From positions 1 to 56,031 of the forward strand of contig NZ_MRCS01000044.1 in assembly GCF_002303925.1 (NCBI RefSeq): a stretch of DNA of 56,031 nt, read 5' to 3'. This document shows, in pieces, positions 44,200 through 53,450 of this stretch. Position 1 is the stretch's first letter. Every line of letters starts with the position of its first letter. This stretch comes from Pseudomonas sp. ACN8. Its GTDB lineage: Bacteria; Pseudomonadota; Gammaproteobacteria; Pseudomonadales; Pseudomonadaceae. The translations under genes were made by a program, and so were the position numbers. Below the pieces are notes generated by a model. It had not been told where the DNA came from and ran no database searches. It saw only the letters and a program-made list of their open reading frames with translations.

Positions 44200-45132
44200 T
44201 CAGTAACCGCGTTCGAAATCCACTTCCCCGCGCAATGCCTCTCCCGCCTCATAAGCCCGCAGGTTCTCGACAAACAGCTTCACCATCATCGAAGGCGAAG
44301 TCGGTGCCGAGCTGTGCCCCGTCAGCAGCAGGCCCCAGGCCGTCCAGAACGGATGTCGCTGGGGCAAGGGTTCCTGACGGCACACGTCGATCACGGCGCC
44401 CGCCAGATGCCCTTCCTTCAAGGCATCCACCAGATCCGCATCGACCACTGCCACACCGCGCCCGGCGTTGATGAACAACCCGGTCGGCTTGAATTGCTTG
44501 AACAGCGCCGCATCGTAGACATCGTGGGTTTGCGCAGTGTTTGGCAGCAGATTGACCACGTAATCGACTTCACCGACCAACCGCGGCAAATCCGCCATCG
44601 AACCAACTTCGATAAACGGCGCCTGTTCCCGCGCGCTACTGGCCACGCCATACAACTCGACGCCGAATGGCACGAGGAACTGCGCCACACTTTGACCGAT
44701 ATCACCGGTGCCGACGATCAACACCTTGCGCCCCGCCAGGCTCTGGCCATGGCGACTGTCCCACTTGCGCTCGACCTGGCTGACCAACCGCGCCAGCACT
44801 TCACGTTCGTGACCGAGCATGTACGTGAGCACGTACTCGGCCATGACCTGGCCGAAGATTCCGACTGCACGGGTCAGCCGATAGTGCCGCGGCAAGCCAT
44901 CGGCCAGCAGCGGCGTGATGCCGGCCCAGGTCGATTGCAGCCATTGCGGCTGATGGCCCTGGCGTAACAGGGTCGCCAGCAAATCAGGCTGGCCGAGCCA
45001 CACCGGGCAATCGCCGGCCTGGCTGGCCAGTTCGGCGGAATCACCGCTGGTCAGCACCTCCAGGTCCGGTGCCGCCTCGCGCAACAGTTGGGCGTACACG
45101 GGGTAGTCGTGTTCAGCAATCAGGACGCGCAT
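44200..45132 (-). CDS. D-isomer-specific 2-hydroxyacid dehydrogenase
   Basis: The 310-residue protein has the NAD-binding GRKVLIVGTGDIGQSVA and the catalytic triad in INAGRGVAVVDADLV (Arg), DVCRQEPLPQRHPFW (Glu) and LTGHSSAPT (His). It resembles glyoxylate/hydroxypyruvate reductases of the GhrA type, reducing 2-oxo acids with NAD(P)H. The exact substrate cannot be read from sequence. It lies alone between a REP pair and the ycgL-rnd unit. Confidence 0.87.
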   Translation of the reverse strand: MRVLIAEHDYPVYAQLLREAAPDLEVLTSGDSAELASQAGDCPVWLGQPDLLATLLRQGHQPQWLQSTWAGITPLLADGLPRHYRLTRAVGIFGQVMAEYVLTYMLGHEREVLARLVSQVERKWDSRHGQSLAGRKVLIVGTGDIGQSVAQFLVPFGVELYGVASSAREQAPFIEVGSMADLPRLVGEVDYVVNLLPNTAQTHDVYDAALFKQFKPTGLFINAGRGVAVVDADLVDALKEGHLAGAVIDVCRQEPLPQRHPFWTAWGLLLTGHSSAPTSPSMMVKLFVENLRAYEAGEALRGEVDFERGY

Positions 45133-45252
45133 GCTTCAAACCTTTCAAAAACGGTGCAGACGGCCGCCGACAGTGCTGTGCATCCGTCGATGCGGCCATC
45201 GCTAAAATCAATCAGTGTTTCATAACCACTCTGAACAGAGCCTGTCTGCCGC

Positions 45253-45546
45253 TCACACCGGATCGTTGCGACGCAACAACTCTTCCGGCAAATGCTCGAT
45301 GTACTCGTCTTCGGCAGGTGGCATTTGCAGGTGATAGCCCTGTTTTTCGAGGTTTTCCAGCACGACCGCGATGTCCTCGCGCGACAGCTTGCGCTCGGGG
45401 CTCAGCACCAGGTCGAACGCGTGGATGGCCTTGCCGAAGGCTGCCATCAGGGGGTCCGGCACGCGCTCCAGAGCATCGCTCTTGAGCACATACAGGTACA
45501 TTTCGTTTCTCTTCGAGCTGCGGTAGATGGAACAAATACGTTTCAA
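45253..45546 (-). CDS. ycgL: YcgL domain protein
   Basis: The 97-residue protein starts KRICSIYRSSKRNEMYLYVL, the family signature of YcgL, followed by the mixed helix and sheet of that domain (DLVLSPERKLSREDI). It overlaps the 3' end of rnd by four bases (ATGA), so the two are translated together, a common order in gammaproteobacteria. Function is unknown. Confidence 0.93.
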   Translation of the reverse strand: MKRICSIYRSSKRNEMYLYVLKSDALERVPDPLMAAFGKAIHAFDLVLSPERKLSREDIAVVLENLEKQGYHLQMPPAEDEYIEHLPEELLRRNDPV

Positions 45547-46676
45547 GGCTGTTCTCCGGCGGTGGCCAGGCTGTCGAGCAGCGCCTGGCCCATCAACTCG
45601 CGGCGCCAGCCACGCAGCGAATCAGGCAATTGGTAGGGACCATTGGGGAAGCCGCTTTTGAGCAGCGCTTCCAGGGTTTTCTTGCGCAGCATCAGTTCCG
45701 GCGCGATGTTCAGGCGCTCGGCTTCGGCCTGGCCTATGGCCTTCATTTGTTTGAGCAGTGCAGCGGCATCCACCGGCAACGGCTCCGGCACGGCTGGCGG
45801 CCACTGATCAGGCGACACACTGCCAGAGCGCTTGATCAGATCAAGCAGAAACTCGCCGTCCTGACGCACGGTACGCGGGTGCATGTCTTCGATTTTCGCC
45901 AGGGCGCCGAGGTTATCCGGTTGCGTACGCGCCAGCGGCCACAACGAATGTTCGCGGATAATCCGGTTGCGCGGCAGGTCACGGGCCCGGGCTTCCTTTT
46001 CGCGCCAGGCGCAGAGCTCACGTAAAACGGCAAGTTGGGCGCGGGACAGCTTCCAGGCCAGCTTGGCATCCCGATAGACCTCGTACGGATCGATCTCGCG
46101 GCGCAGGTTGGCCACCAGTTCGGCGCCGTCTTCCAGGACCCAGGCGCATTTGTCGTCAGACAGCTTTGGACGCAGCTTTACGAAGACTTCAGCCAAATGC
46201 ACGGCGTCTTCGGCCGCATAGCTGATCTGGGTTTCGGAAAGCGGACGTTGCAGCCAGTCGGAACGGGTTTCACCCTTGGGCAGGTCGATGCCGAGCACTT
46301 CCTGCACCAATCGCGAATAGCCCATGGAAAAACCAAGGTTCAGGTAAGCGGCAGCGAGTTGCGTATCGAACAGCGGCACCGGCAGGCTTCCGGTCAGACG
46401 TAGCAGAACTTCGAGGTCTTCGCTGCACGCGTGGACAACCTTGAGCACCGCCGGGTTTTCCAGCAACGCGGCCAATGGCTGCCAGTTGTCGATGGTCAGC
46501 GGGTCGATCAGATAGGCGCGAACACCGTCTCCGATCTGCAGCAGGCCGGCGATTGGGTAGAAGGTGTCGACCCGCATGAATTCGGTGTCGAGGGCAACGA
46601 ATGGCAACTGTTGCCACTCGGCGCACAACCGTCCGAGGCTATCGTTGTCGCGAATCCAGTGAATATCGATGGCCAC
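45543..46676 (-). CDS. rnd: Ribonuclease D
   Basis: GTG 46676 gives 377 residues (VAIDIHWIRDNDSLGRLCAEW); AAGGGAG lies before it. The DEDD exonuclease motifs FVALDTEFMRVDTFYP, VVHACSEDLEVLL and YAAEDAVHL are visible, followed by an HRDC domain (LCAWREKEARARDLPRNRII). It trims 3' ends of tRNA and other RNA. The upstream extension of the frame is AT-rich and unlikely. Confidence 0.94.
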   Translation of the reverse strand: MAIDIHWIRDNDSLGRLCAEWQQLPFVALDTEFMRVDTFYPIAGLLQIGDGVRAYLIDPLTIDNWQPLAALLENPAVLKVVHACSEDLEVLLRLTGSLPVPLFDTQLAAAYLNLGFSMGYSRLVQEVLGIDLPKGETRSDWLQRPLSETQISYAAEDAVHLAEVFVKLRPKLSDDKCAWVLEDGAELVANLRREIDPYEVYRDAKLAWKLSRAQLAVLRELCAWREKEARARDLPRNRIIREHSLWPLARTQPDNLGALAKIEDMHPRTVRQDGEFLLDLIKRSGSVSPDQWPPAVPEPLPVDAAALLKQMKAIGQAEAERLNIAPELMLRKKTLEALLKSGFPNGPYQLPDSLRGWRRELMGQALLDSLATAGEQP

Positions 46677-46799
46677 ACGGCTCTCCCTTGAAGAATGGCG
46701 CGCAGTATATATCGCCCCCGGCGATTTCCGCGCATCCACTGAACAAGAGCGTTAGCGAAATTTACTACGTGACATACAGAATAGTCCGACAACGTCGAG

Positions 46800-47462
46800 C
46801 TAGCTGGTCTTACCCAGCACGTAGATCCGCATCCGCGCGCAACCGGGGAAAAAGTCCTGATGGCTGAGCAAACGAAACCCCGCCTGCCTGAACTCGCGTT
46901 CCAATCCGGTCTTGCTCGGCAACGGCCGGGCCGGAACGCCCTCCACGCCTGAATGCGCGCCCTTGAAAAGGCCATCGAGGCGTAGCGCGACTATCACCGT
47001 ATCGCGACTGACCCGGTAAAACTCACCCAGCATCGCCAGACGATGTTCCGGGTTATGGAGGTGCTGGAACAATTGCATGCAGAAAATGCAGTCAACCGCA
47101 TTCTCCGACAAGCCAATCGAGAACGCGGAGCTTTGAAAGGTCTTGACCCGCTTCAACAGGCTCTGCGAATGATGTGTCCGGGCATGATCGAGGATGTCCT
47201 GGGACGGATCCGTTGCGAGGATCACCCGATTCGCGTGCTCGGCCAGCACTGGCCAAAAACGTCCCACACCACAAGCCACATCAAGGATCAGACCAGGCTC
47301 GCCAGCGACCTTGAGTGCATTGCGCACCAGACGCTCCTCACGCCAGAGCGCCAGGCGCCCGGCCAGACTCGGCGCTTGCGGCTGAAGGCAAACGCGCGCG
47401 TGCTCCTGGTCGTAGTGCCGGGCGATCTCAAGCTCGATGGCGGATGGAGGCTGAGCGGACAT
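46800..47462 (-). CDS. Class I SAM-dependent methyltransferase
   Basis: ATG 47462 gives 220 residues. The SAM loop LILDVACGVGRFWPVL, LATDPSQDILDHA and the VDCIFCMQLFQHL segment mark a methyltransferase type 11 fold. No signal peptide or membrane segment. It lies 72 bp downstream of eptA on the same strand, across a 20-bp perfect palindrome. A lipid or envelope substrate is possible but not shown. Confidence 0.82.
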   Translation of the reverse strand: MSAQPPSAIELEIARHYDQEHARVCLQPQAPSLAGRLALWREERLVRNALKVAGEPGLILDVACGVGRFWPVLAEHANRVILATDPSQDILDHARTHHSQSLLKRVKTFQSSAFSIGLSENAVDCIFCMQLFQHLHNPEHRLAMLGEFYRVSRDTVIVALRLDGLFKGAHSGVEGVPARPLPSKTGLEREFRQAGFRLLSHQDFFPGCARMRIYVLGKTS

Positions 47463-47490
47463 GTGCAATGGCTCTTGGTGATAGTTCTAC

Positions 47491-47510
47491 CGGCCGCAGA
47501 TCTGCGGCCG
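47491..47510. repeat. Perfect 20-bp palindrome between eptA and the methyltransferase
   Basis: CGGCCGCAGATCTGCGGCCG is its own reverse complement over all 20 bases. It lies 24 bases beyond the eptA stop and 28 before the methyltransferase ATG. With no spacer it is more like a protein-binding site or a tight hairpin; no U tract follows. Confidence 0.7.
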
Positions 47511-47534
47511 CCGCGTGAAACAGAATCGGAGTAC

Positions 47535-49184
47535 TCAATCCTTGGCCAACACGCCGTCAGTCACTGGACCACGACATCCGGTAAACATGTCCAGATCCTG
47601 GTTGTAGACCTTGCTGTTGACCTCCAGAAGCCCAAGCATCGAATGGAACAGGTTGTCCTGGCTCAGGGGCTTTTCACGGCCCTGTTGCAGACAGTGGGTA
47701 TCTACCGCAAAGGACTTTTTATAGCTGTCGGAGAACCAGGCAAACATGGCTACATGCTTTTGCTGCTCCGGTGCCAGCATGTAAGGCGTGCCGTGGAGGA
47801 ACAAGTTGTATTCACCCAGGGACTCGCCGTGGTCAGACAGATACAGCATCGCGGTATCCACTTTGTCCTGGTTGCTGCGAAGCAGATCGATCAGGGTCGA
47901 CAGCACATGGTCGGTATAGACCAGGGTGTTGTCGTAGCCATTGACGATACTTTCGCGACTGCAATTGTTCAGGGCATTACTCTCGCAAACCGGAGTGAAG
48001 CGCTCGAACTCTTTCGGATAACGCTTGAAGTATTCCGGACCGTGGCTGCCCATCTGGTGCAATACCAGTACCGTGTCCTTGTCCAGGGTATCGATGAAGT
48101 GTTGCAGGCCTTGCAGCAGGATTTCGTCACGGCATTCGCTGTTGGCGCACAGCGCCGGGTCCTTCAGATTGCTGACGTCTTCAACGGTGACGCGATCGCA
48201 GGTACCTTTGCAGCCTGACTGGTTGTCACGCCAGATCACGTCAATACCCGCATGCTTGAGCACGTCCAGCAGGCCTTCTTCGTTTTTTGCCATGCTGGCG
48301 TTGTAGTCCTTGCGCCCCATGTTGGAGAACATGCAAGGCACCGATACGGCGGTTTCAGTTCCGCAGGAATGCACATCGGTGAAAGCGATCAGACCATCTT
48401 CCTTACTCAGTTTCGGAGTAGTGTCGCGGCTATAGCCAAGGATGCCGAAGTTCTCAGCCCTGGCACTTTCACCCACGACAAGTACTGTCAGGGATTTGCG
48501 TCCGTGAGTTTGCCAGACCGGATTAAGCCGGGCATCTTCACCGATCTTGACAAAGGGTTGCCGCGCAGTCGCTACTTTCTCGCGCAAGAAACCGGACGTG
48601 GCACCAATGTAGTTGCTTGGCACCACCATCAGGCGCAACTCGTGGTGATTGCGAAACAGCGAAGACAGGCCTTGATAGTTAACCAGTGCAACACCGCCAA
48701 TGACCGCTGCCGAGGCAAAAATCACCAGAACTTTACTGAGTAGTTCACGGTGCCAGCGACGATAATTAATCGGCGCCTTCCACAATAGCCAGGACGGTAA
48801 AATGCCGAGCAGCACAATATAAACAAACAACTTTGGCGACAGTAAGTCGCGCACTTCCGTAGCATTGGTTTCAGCGAAGTTACGCAACATGCCGGTGTCG
48901 ATAAGAACACCATACTGGCTCATGAAATACGCCACGCCCGCGCTGGTCATGAACAGCAGGATCAGGACCGGCTTGAGCACCGACCGGAATGCCAGCAGGG
49001 TCAGCACAATGTTGAACGCTGCGAAGATCATCACCCCAAAGGCCACACGCATGACGATGCCTTTGCCATCGGATGCAGTGATTTCGAACAGGTGCTGCCA
49101 GAGTACAAAATTGAAGCCAACTAACAAAAAAGCACTGGCAATCAGTGTCACCCATTCGGGGCGCACGGCTTTAATCTTAAGCAT
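47535..49184 (-). CDS. eptA: Lipid A phosphoethanolamine transferase
   Basis: I use ATG 49184 (MLKIKAVRPEWVTLIASAFL), giving 549 residues in line with EptA. The frame continues to a TTG at 49301 without a good ribosome site. Five N-terminal membrane segments precede a periplasmic sulfatase-fold domain. Metal and nucleophile residues sit in VVGESARAENFGILG (Glu), SCGTETAVSVPCMFS (Thr) and YLSDHGESLGEYNLFLHG. Paired cysteines (CSRESI, CKGTC) suggest disulfides. It adds phosphoethanolamine to lipid A phosphates and is a known basis of polymyxin tolerance. Confidence 0.9.
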   Translation of the reverse strand: MLKIKAVRPEWVTLIASAFLLVGFNFVLWQHLFEITASDGKGIVMRVAFGVMIFAAFNIVLTLLAFRSVLKPVLILLFMTSAGVAYFMSQYGVLIDTGMLRNFAETNATEVRDLLSPKLFVYIVLLGILPSWLLWKAPINYRRWHRELLSKVLVIFASAAVIGGVALVNYQGLSSLFRNHHELRLMVVPSNYIGATSGFLREKVATARQPFVKIGEDARLNPVWQTHGRKSLTVLVVGESARAENFGILGYSRDTTPKLSKEDGLIAFTDVHSCGTETAVSVPCMFSNMGRKDYNASMAKNEEGLLDVLKHAGIDVIWRDNQSGCKGTCDRVTVEDVSNLKDPALCANSECRDEILLQGLQHFIDTLDKDTVLVLHQMGSHGPEYFKRYPKEFERFTPVCESNALNNCSRESIVNGYDNTLVYTDHVLSTLIDLLRSNQDKVDTAMLYLSDHGESLGEYNLFLHGTPYMLAPEQQKHVAMFAWFSDSYKKSFAVDTHCLQQGREKPLSQDNLFHSMLGLLEVNSKVYNQDLDMFTGCRGPVTDGVLAKD

Positions 49185-49291
49185 GAGATTCGGCGGGTCC
49201 TGAAAAAAGGTGTCTTCGGCAAATGTGAAAATTTCATTTACCGAGACAGCTCTAATTTTAGGTAGCCAACCATCAATTTTTTGTGAAAAAG

Positions 49292-49311
49292 AAGCCAACA
49301 ATTAGTTGGCT
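49292..49311. promoter_or_regulatory. Inverted repeat upstream of eptA
   Basis: AAGCCAAC and GTTGGCTT are separated by AATTA/AT and lie about 110 bp before the chosen eptA ATG. A related GCCAACC lies at 49264. It spans the alternative TTG start, which argues against that start. It may be an operator or a terminator of the upstream GS-like gene (stop at 49375). Confidence 0.4.
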
Positions 49312-49374
49312 TACTTATCCCGCCTTACACTTACAGACTATTTGAGAATGTTTCAGCTCTGGCTTAGCGTCGAC

Positions 49375-50757
49375 TCAAGCCTGGTGCAAATACCAGCGCC
49401 AGTCCTGCTCACCGACCTCCCCCATGAATTGACGATATTCGGCGCGTTTCACCGCCAGGTAGACGCCGAGGAATTCACCGCCGAAGGCTTCCCTGGCCCA
49501 ACTTGAACCCTCCAGCGATCGCAAGGTGGTCAGCCAGTCTGTCGGCAACAGTTTCGTGGCCTGGGCGTAGCCGTTGCCTTCCACCGGCGCACCAGGGTCG
49601 AGTTGTTCGCGGATACCGCGATGAATACCGGCCAGAATCGCCGCAGCTGCCAGATAGGGGTTGGCATCTGCGCCACAGATTCGATGTTCGATGTGCCGGG
49701 AATACGCCGGCCCGCCAGGTACGCGCAGGCTCACAGTGCGATTGTCCACGCCCCAGGTGGCCGCCAGGGGGGCATAGCTATTGGCCTGGAATCGACGGTA
49801 AGAGTTGGCGTTGGGGCAGAACAGCAACAGCGAATCGAGTAAGGTACTGAGCATGCCGGCGACGGCCTGCTTGAGCAGCGGCGTTCCATCCGGGGCTTCG
49901 CTGGCGAAGAGGTTGTTGCCGTCCTTGTCCGCCAGGCTCACGTGCATGTGCATCCCGGTGCCGGCCAGGTCATCGAAAGGCTTGGCCATGAAGCAGGCTG
50001 TCATGCCGTGCTTGTGCGCCACACCCTTGACCAGACGCTTGTAGCGCACCGCTTCATCCATCGCCTGTAGTGCGTCGCAGCGGTGCTCGAGGGTGATTTC
50101 CACTTGCCCCGGCGCGTATTCGGAAATGGCCGTGCGCGCCGGAATCCCCTGGAGCTTGCAGGCGCTATAGAGGTCGGCCAGGAACGGCTCGATCTGTTCA
50201 AGTTCACGCAACCCATAGACCTGAGTGCCGCGCGGACGCCCGCCATCGACATCCCGTGCCGGTTGCGGCCGGCCATTGCTGTCGCGTTGCTGATCCAACA
50301 GGTAGAACTCCAGTTCCGCCGCCATGACCGGGTAATAACCGTCAGCCTGCAAACCTTCGATGACTTTAGCCAGCAAGTGGCGGGGATCGGCAATGGTGGC
50401 GGGCATTCCCTCAGTCGGGTGCATGCTGACCTGCACGGCCGCGGTCGGCATCAGGCGCCACGGCATACGCGTGAGGCTGCCGCTGATCGGGTAGGCGCGG
50501 CAGTCGATATCACCGACGTCCCAGACCAGCCCGGAGTTCTCCACGTCATCGCCGTTGATGGTCAGGCCGAGGATTGTGCTCGGCAATGGCCGCCCGCTTT
50601 CATACACCGTCAGCAACTCATCACGATGCAGCAGCTTGCCCCGCGGCACACCGTTGTTGTCGAGGATGAACAGCTCGAACATTTCAATATCCGGGTTCTG
50701 CTCCAGAAAGGTCAGCGCTTCTTGCTTGGTGGCAAACGAGGTCGTGGCACAACTCAT
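49375..50757 (-). CDS. Glutamine-synthetase-family enzyme (gamma-glutamyl-amine ligase type)
   Basis: ATG 50757 gives 460 residues. The GS core is clear: AAELEFYLLDQQ, EYAPGQVEITL, GTGMHMHVSLADKDGNN, NANSYRRFQANSYAPLAATW and RIEHRICGADANPYL-like HRICGADANPYLAAAAIL. It joins glutamate to an amine with ATP. PuuA-like gamma-glutamylputrescine synthetases look the same, but no other polyamine genes are adjacent, so the substrate is open. The N-terminal 20 residues are not conserved. It is not the nitrogen-assimilating GlnA by context. Confidence 0.85.
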   Translation of the reverse strand: MSCATTSFATKQEALTFLEQNPDIEMFELFILDNNGVPRGKLLHRDELLTVYESGRPLPSTILGLTINGDDVENSGLVWDVGDIDCRAYPISGSLTRMPWRLMPTAAVQVSMHPTEGMPATIADPRHLLAKVIEGLQADGYYPVMAAELEFYLLDQQRDSNGRPQPARDVDGGRPRGTQVYGLRELEQIEPFLADLYSACKLQGIPARTAISEYAPGQVEITLEHRCDALQAMDEAVRYKRLVKGVAHKHGMTACFMAKPFDDLAGTGMHMHVSLADKDGNNLFASEAPDGTPLLKQAVAGMLSTLLDSLLLFCPNANSYRRFQANSYAPLAATWGVDNRTVSLRVPGGPAYSRHIEHRICGADANPYLAAAAILAGIHRGIREQLDPGAPVEGNGYAQATKLLPTDWLTTLRSLEGSSWAREAFGGEFLGVYLAVKRAEYRQFMGEVGEQDWRWYLHQA

Positions 50758-51229
50758 GGGAACTCTCTTTTTCCGTGTCAGACAGGTACGCAAAAGCACC
50801 CGCACTTTAATCCCGCCATCGAGCGGAATATGTAGGAACAATCAGCGGAAAAAGCAGGAATCCGGCGGGCGCGCATGGCGGCAATGCCACAGCGCCCAAA
50901 AAGCCAGTTCAGAAGGAAGTGCAGAGAGGTTTGGCGCGGTGGCTGGCGTGAATCGACGACCAAGGCTCGACGCCCGAGCGTCGATGGATGCCTTGAAGTG
51001 GATTGCGACTGGCCAACCGTCCATAGAGAGAACCGCAGAAAACAGATGACCCGCAGACTCACACGATGGCTTAAGTCGTTAAATCAGGATTTGAAGAACC
51101 TTGGATATCGTCTGACTAAACATTTGGCTGCGACGTGTATTTAATTTTTAAATACTTCGCCGGAGTTTCTGATTTGCCGCCTCCAGGCCTCGCGCGCCTA
51201 ATCGGAACCCTTCTGTTCAAGGTCCGATC
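50758..51229. promoter_or_regulatory. Divergent control region between the GS-like gene and the MFS
   Basis: About 470 bp without a credible gene. An 89-codon frame at 50875-51144 is basic and lacks any recognisable fold, so it was left out. The region should contain both promoters. A perfect inverted repeat lies near its right end (51137-51155). Confidence 0.5.
51137..51155. promoter_or_regulatory. AT-rich perfect inverted repeat before the MFS gene
   Basis: GTATTTAA, TTT, TTAAATAC form a perfect 8-bp inverted repeat, 74 bases upstream of the MFS ATG. It looks like an operator for a dimeric regulator, placed over the expected promoter. No regulator gene is adjacent on this side. Confidence 0.5.
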
Positions 51230-52414
51230 ATGGAAAACACCCGAGCCACTTCCCGCCCTGCCCTCTGGTTCATGTTCAGCATTGTCCTGGTTGCCCTGAA
51301 CCTGCGCCCTTCCATGGCGGCTGTCGGGCCTCTGCTCTCGGCGATTCGCGACGACATTACGCTGAGCTTCAGTCAGGCTTCACTGCTGACCATGTTGCCG
51401 GTGACGGCCATGGGACTGGCGATGTTTGTCGGCCTGCGCATCAGCCAGCGACTCGGCGAGCAGCGCACGGTGGTGTTCTCGTTGCTGATCATCGGCGTGG
51501 CCACGGTTTCGCGGTTGTTCCTTGATTCAGCCGCGGAGCTGCTATTGAGCGCCGTGCTGGCAGGTATCGGGATCGCCCTGATCCAGGCCCTGATACCGGC
51601 GCTGATCAAATCCCGCTTCAGCGACCACGTTGCCCTGTGCATGGGGCTCTACGTCACGTCGATCATGGGCGGTGCCGCCTTGGGTGCCTCCTTTGCGCCG
51701 CTGGTGATGGAGCGTACCGGCAGCTGGCGTATAGGCCTGGCGATCTGGGCCGTTCTCGCCGTGCTGGCATTGCTCTTCTGGCGCAGCCAAAGCGTGGGGA
51801 TGCCAACACTGGATTCGAGGGCATCCAGCAAAGGTTCGTACTTCGCCAATTCTCGCGCGTGGTTACTCGCGATTTTCTTTGGCCTGGGCACTGCGTCCTA
51901 CACCTGTGTTCTGGCCTGGCTGGCGCCGTACTACATGGAAAAGGGCTGGGGCGAACAGCACGCCGGATTGCTGCTCGGGTTTCTGACCGCCATGGAAGTG
52001 CTGTCGGGCCTGCTGACGCCCGTCATCGCCAATCGCAGCCGCGACGGCCGCGTCGTGCTGATGGTATTGCTGACACTGATCATCGCCGGATTCTGCGGAC
52101 TGATTCTGAGCCCTGGGCATTTGAGTCTGATGTGGCCATGCCTGCTGGGGCTGGGCATTGGCGGCCTGTTCCCGATGAGCCTGATCGTATCGCTGGATCA
52201 CCTGGACAATCCATTGCGTGCCGGTGGCCTGACCGCATTCGTTCAAGGCATCGGCTACTTGATCGCCGGCCTGTCGCCGCTGCTGGCGGGGATCATCCGC
52301 GACCGGCTCGGCAGCTTTGAATGGGCCTGGTGGTCGCTGACGGCGGTCATGGCGCTGATGATGTTGATGGTTCTGCGTTTCAACCCAAGGCACTACACCC
52401 GCCACATCCATTGA
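51230..52414 (+). CDS. CynX/NimT-family MFS transporter
   Basis: The 394-residue protein has twelve membrane segments and starts LWFMFSIVLVALNLRPSM, then AVGPLLSAIRDDI. These are the first segments of CynX/NimT-type carriers (cyanate or 2-nitroimidazole transport in E. coli). FPMSLIVSLDHL and GYLIAGLSPLLAGIIRDRLG support the family. No cyanase gene is near, so the substrate is unknown. A DMT transporter follows 13 bases later. Confidence 0.85.
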   Translation: MENTRATSRPALWFMFSIVLVALNLRPSMAAVGPLLSAIRDDITLSFSQASLLTMLPVTAMGLAMFVGLRISQRLGEQRTVVFSLLIIGVATVSRLFLDSAAELLLSAVLAGIGIALIQALIPALIKSRFSDHVALCMGLYVTSIMGGAALGASFAPLVMERTGSWRIGLAIWAVLAVLALLFWRSQSVGMPTLDSRASSKGSYFANSRAWLLAIFFGLGTASYTCVLAWLAPYYMEKGWGEQHAGLLLGFLTAMEVLSGLLTPVIANRSRDGRVVLMVLLTLIIAGFCGLILSPGHLSLMWPCLLGLGIGGLFPMSLIVSLDHLDNPLRAGGLTAFVQGIGYLIAGLSPLLAGIIRDRLGSFEWAWWSLTAVMALMMLMVLRFNPRHYTRHIH

Positions 52415-52427
52415 CCCGGAGCCTGCC

Positions 52428-53345
52428 ATGAAATCCACCGGTTTCGCCGTCGCTCACGCCAGCATGCTGCTTTGGGCCTTGTTGATCGCCGCATCGTTTT
52501 CCGCGGCGGCGCAAGTGAGCCAGGCCATCGACCCGATTCTGCTGACCGGTTTGCGCCTGCTGTTTTGCGCCTTGGTGTTTCTGCCATTGTTGCTGCTAAA
52601 AGGCGATGCCGTCATGACCGCCCGCGCGCTGTTCGGCCATGCTGTGCTCGGCCTGCTGCTGGCGCTGTACTTCGGTTCGCTGTTCGAAGCATTGCGCTAC
52701 ACCTCAGCCGTCAACACCGGGACGATGTTCACGCTGGTGCCGCTGATGACCCTGTGTTTCGAAGCCGTGCTGACACCTGACAACCGTCTGAAACAACGGA
52801 TTGTGCCGATGCTGCTCGCCGCTGCCGGGGCGGTTTTGTTGATCATGAAAGGCACCGGCCCCGGCGAGTTGCCATCGCCCTATGCATTGATGGTGTACGG
52901 CATCGGTTGCCTGGCGATGGCGCTCTACGCGCCCCTCAGCCATCGCCTGAAAGCCGATAGCCTCAAGGGACGCGGCCCCGTGCCCATGACGTTCTGGAAC
53001 ATGCTGTTCGGTGCACTGTTCCTGCTGGTGTTCTGTGGATTGAGTGGCGGTTGGCGCTCGGCATCATTACTGACGCTCAACGATTTCTATTGGCTGATGT
53101 ACCTGGCGGTGTTCGCCACACTGGCGACGTTCTGGTTGCTGCACCGGGCCATCGGCGTGATCGCACCGTCCTCGGTGATTTCCTATATCTACCTGAGCAC
53201 GCTGTTCCTCACCTTGTTTCACTGGCTATGGGGGCGCCAGATGCCGCTGCCGCTGGAAGTGGCCGGCGCGGTGCTGGTAGGCCTCGGCATGTTCGCGTTA
53301 TTGATGTCCAGCCGCCGCGCCGTGTCGGCGATCGTCCAGGGCTGA
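52428..53345 (+). CDS. EamA/DMT-family transporter
   Basis: The 305-residue protein has ten membrane segments in two repeated EamA halves (first half ASMLLWALLIAASFSAAAQV, then GLRLLFCALVFLPLLLL; second half beginning YALMVYGIGCLAMALYAPLS). These are drug/metabolite exporters. It starts 13 bases after the MFS stop and is co-transcribed; GGAG lies before the ATG. The pair may export a common metabolite. Confidence 0.87.
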   Translation: MKSTGFAVAHASMLLWALLIAASFSAAAQVSQAIDPILLTGLRLLFCALVFLPLLLLKGDAVMTARALFGHAVLGLLLALYFGSLFEALRYTSAVNTGTMFTLVPLMTLCFEAVLTPDNRLKQRIVPMLLAAAGAVLLIMKGTGPGELPSPYALMVYGIGCLAMALYAPLSHRLKADSLKGRGPVPMTFWNMLFGALFLLVFCGLSGGWRSASLLTLNDFYWLMYLAVFATLATFWLLHRAIGVIAPSSVISYIYLSTLFLTLFHWLWGRQMPLPLEVAGAVLVGLGMFALLMSSRRAVSAIVQG

Positions 53346-53450
53346 CAGGGTCTTGGGCGAAACGTCCTGCAAGGCATTTTCCCTGCTCGCTCATTCCGCT
53401 AGGATAATTCACCCACCCTTGCGCATGGTCAGTACAGGGGACGTAGCGAG

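Noticed and set aside
50875..51144. 89-codon plus-strand frame upstream of the MFS gene
   Set aside because: Arg-rich without fold or start signal; lies over a control region.
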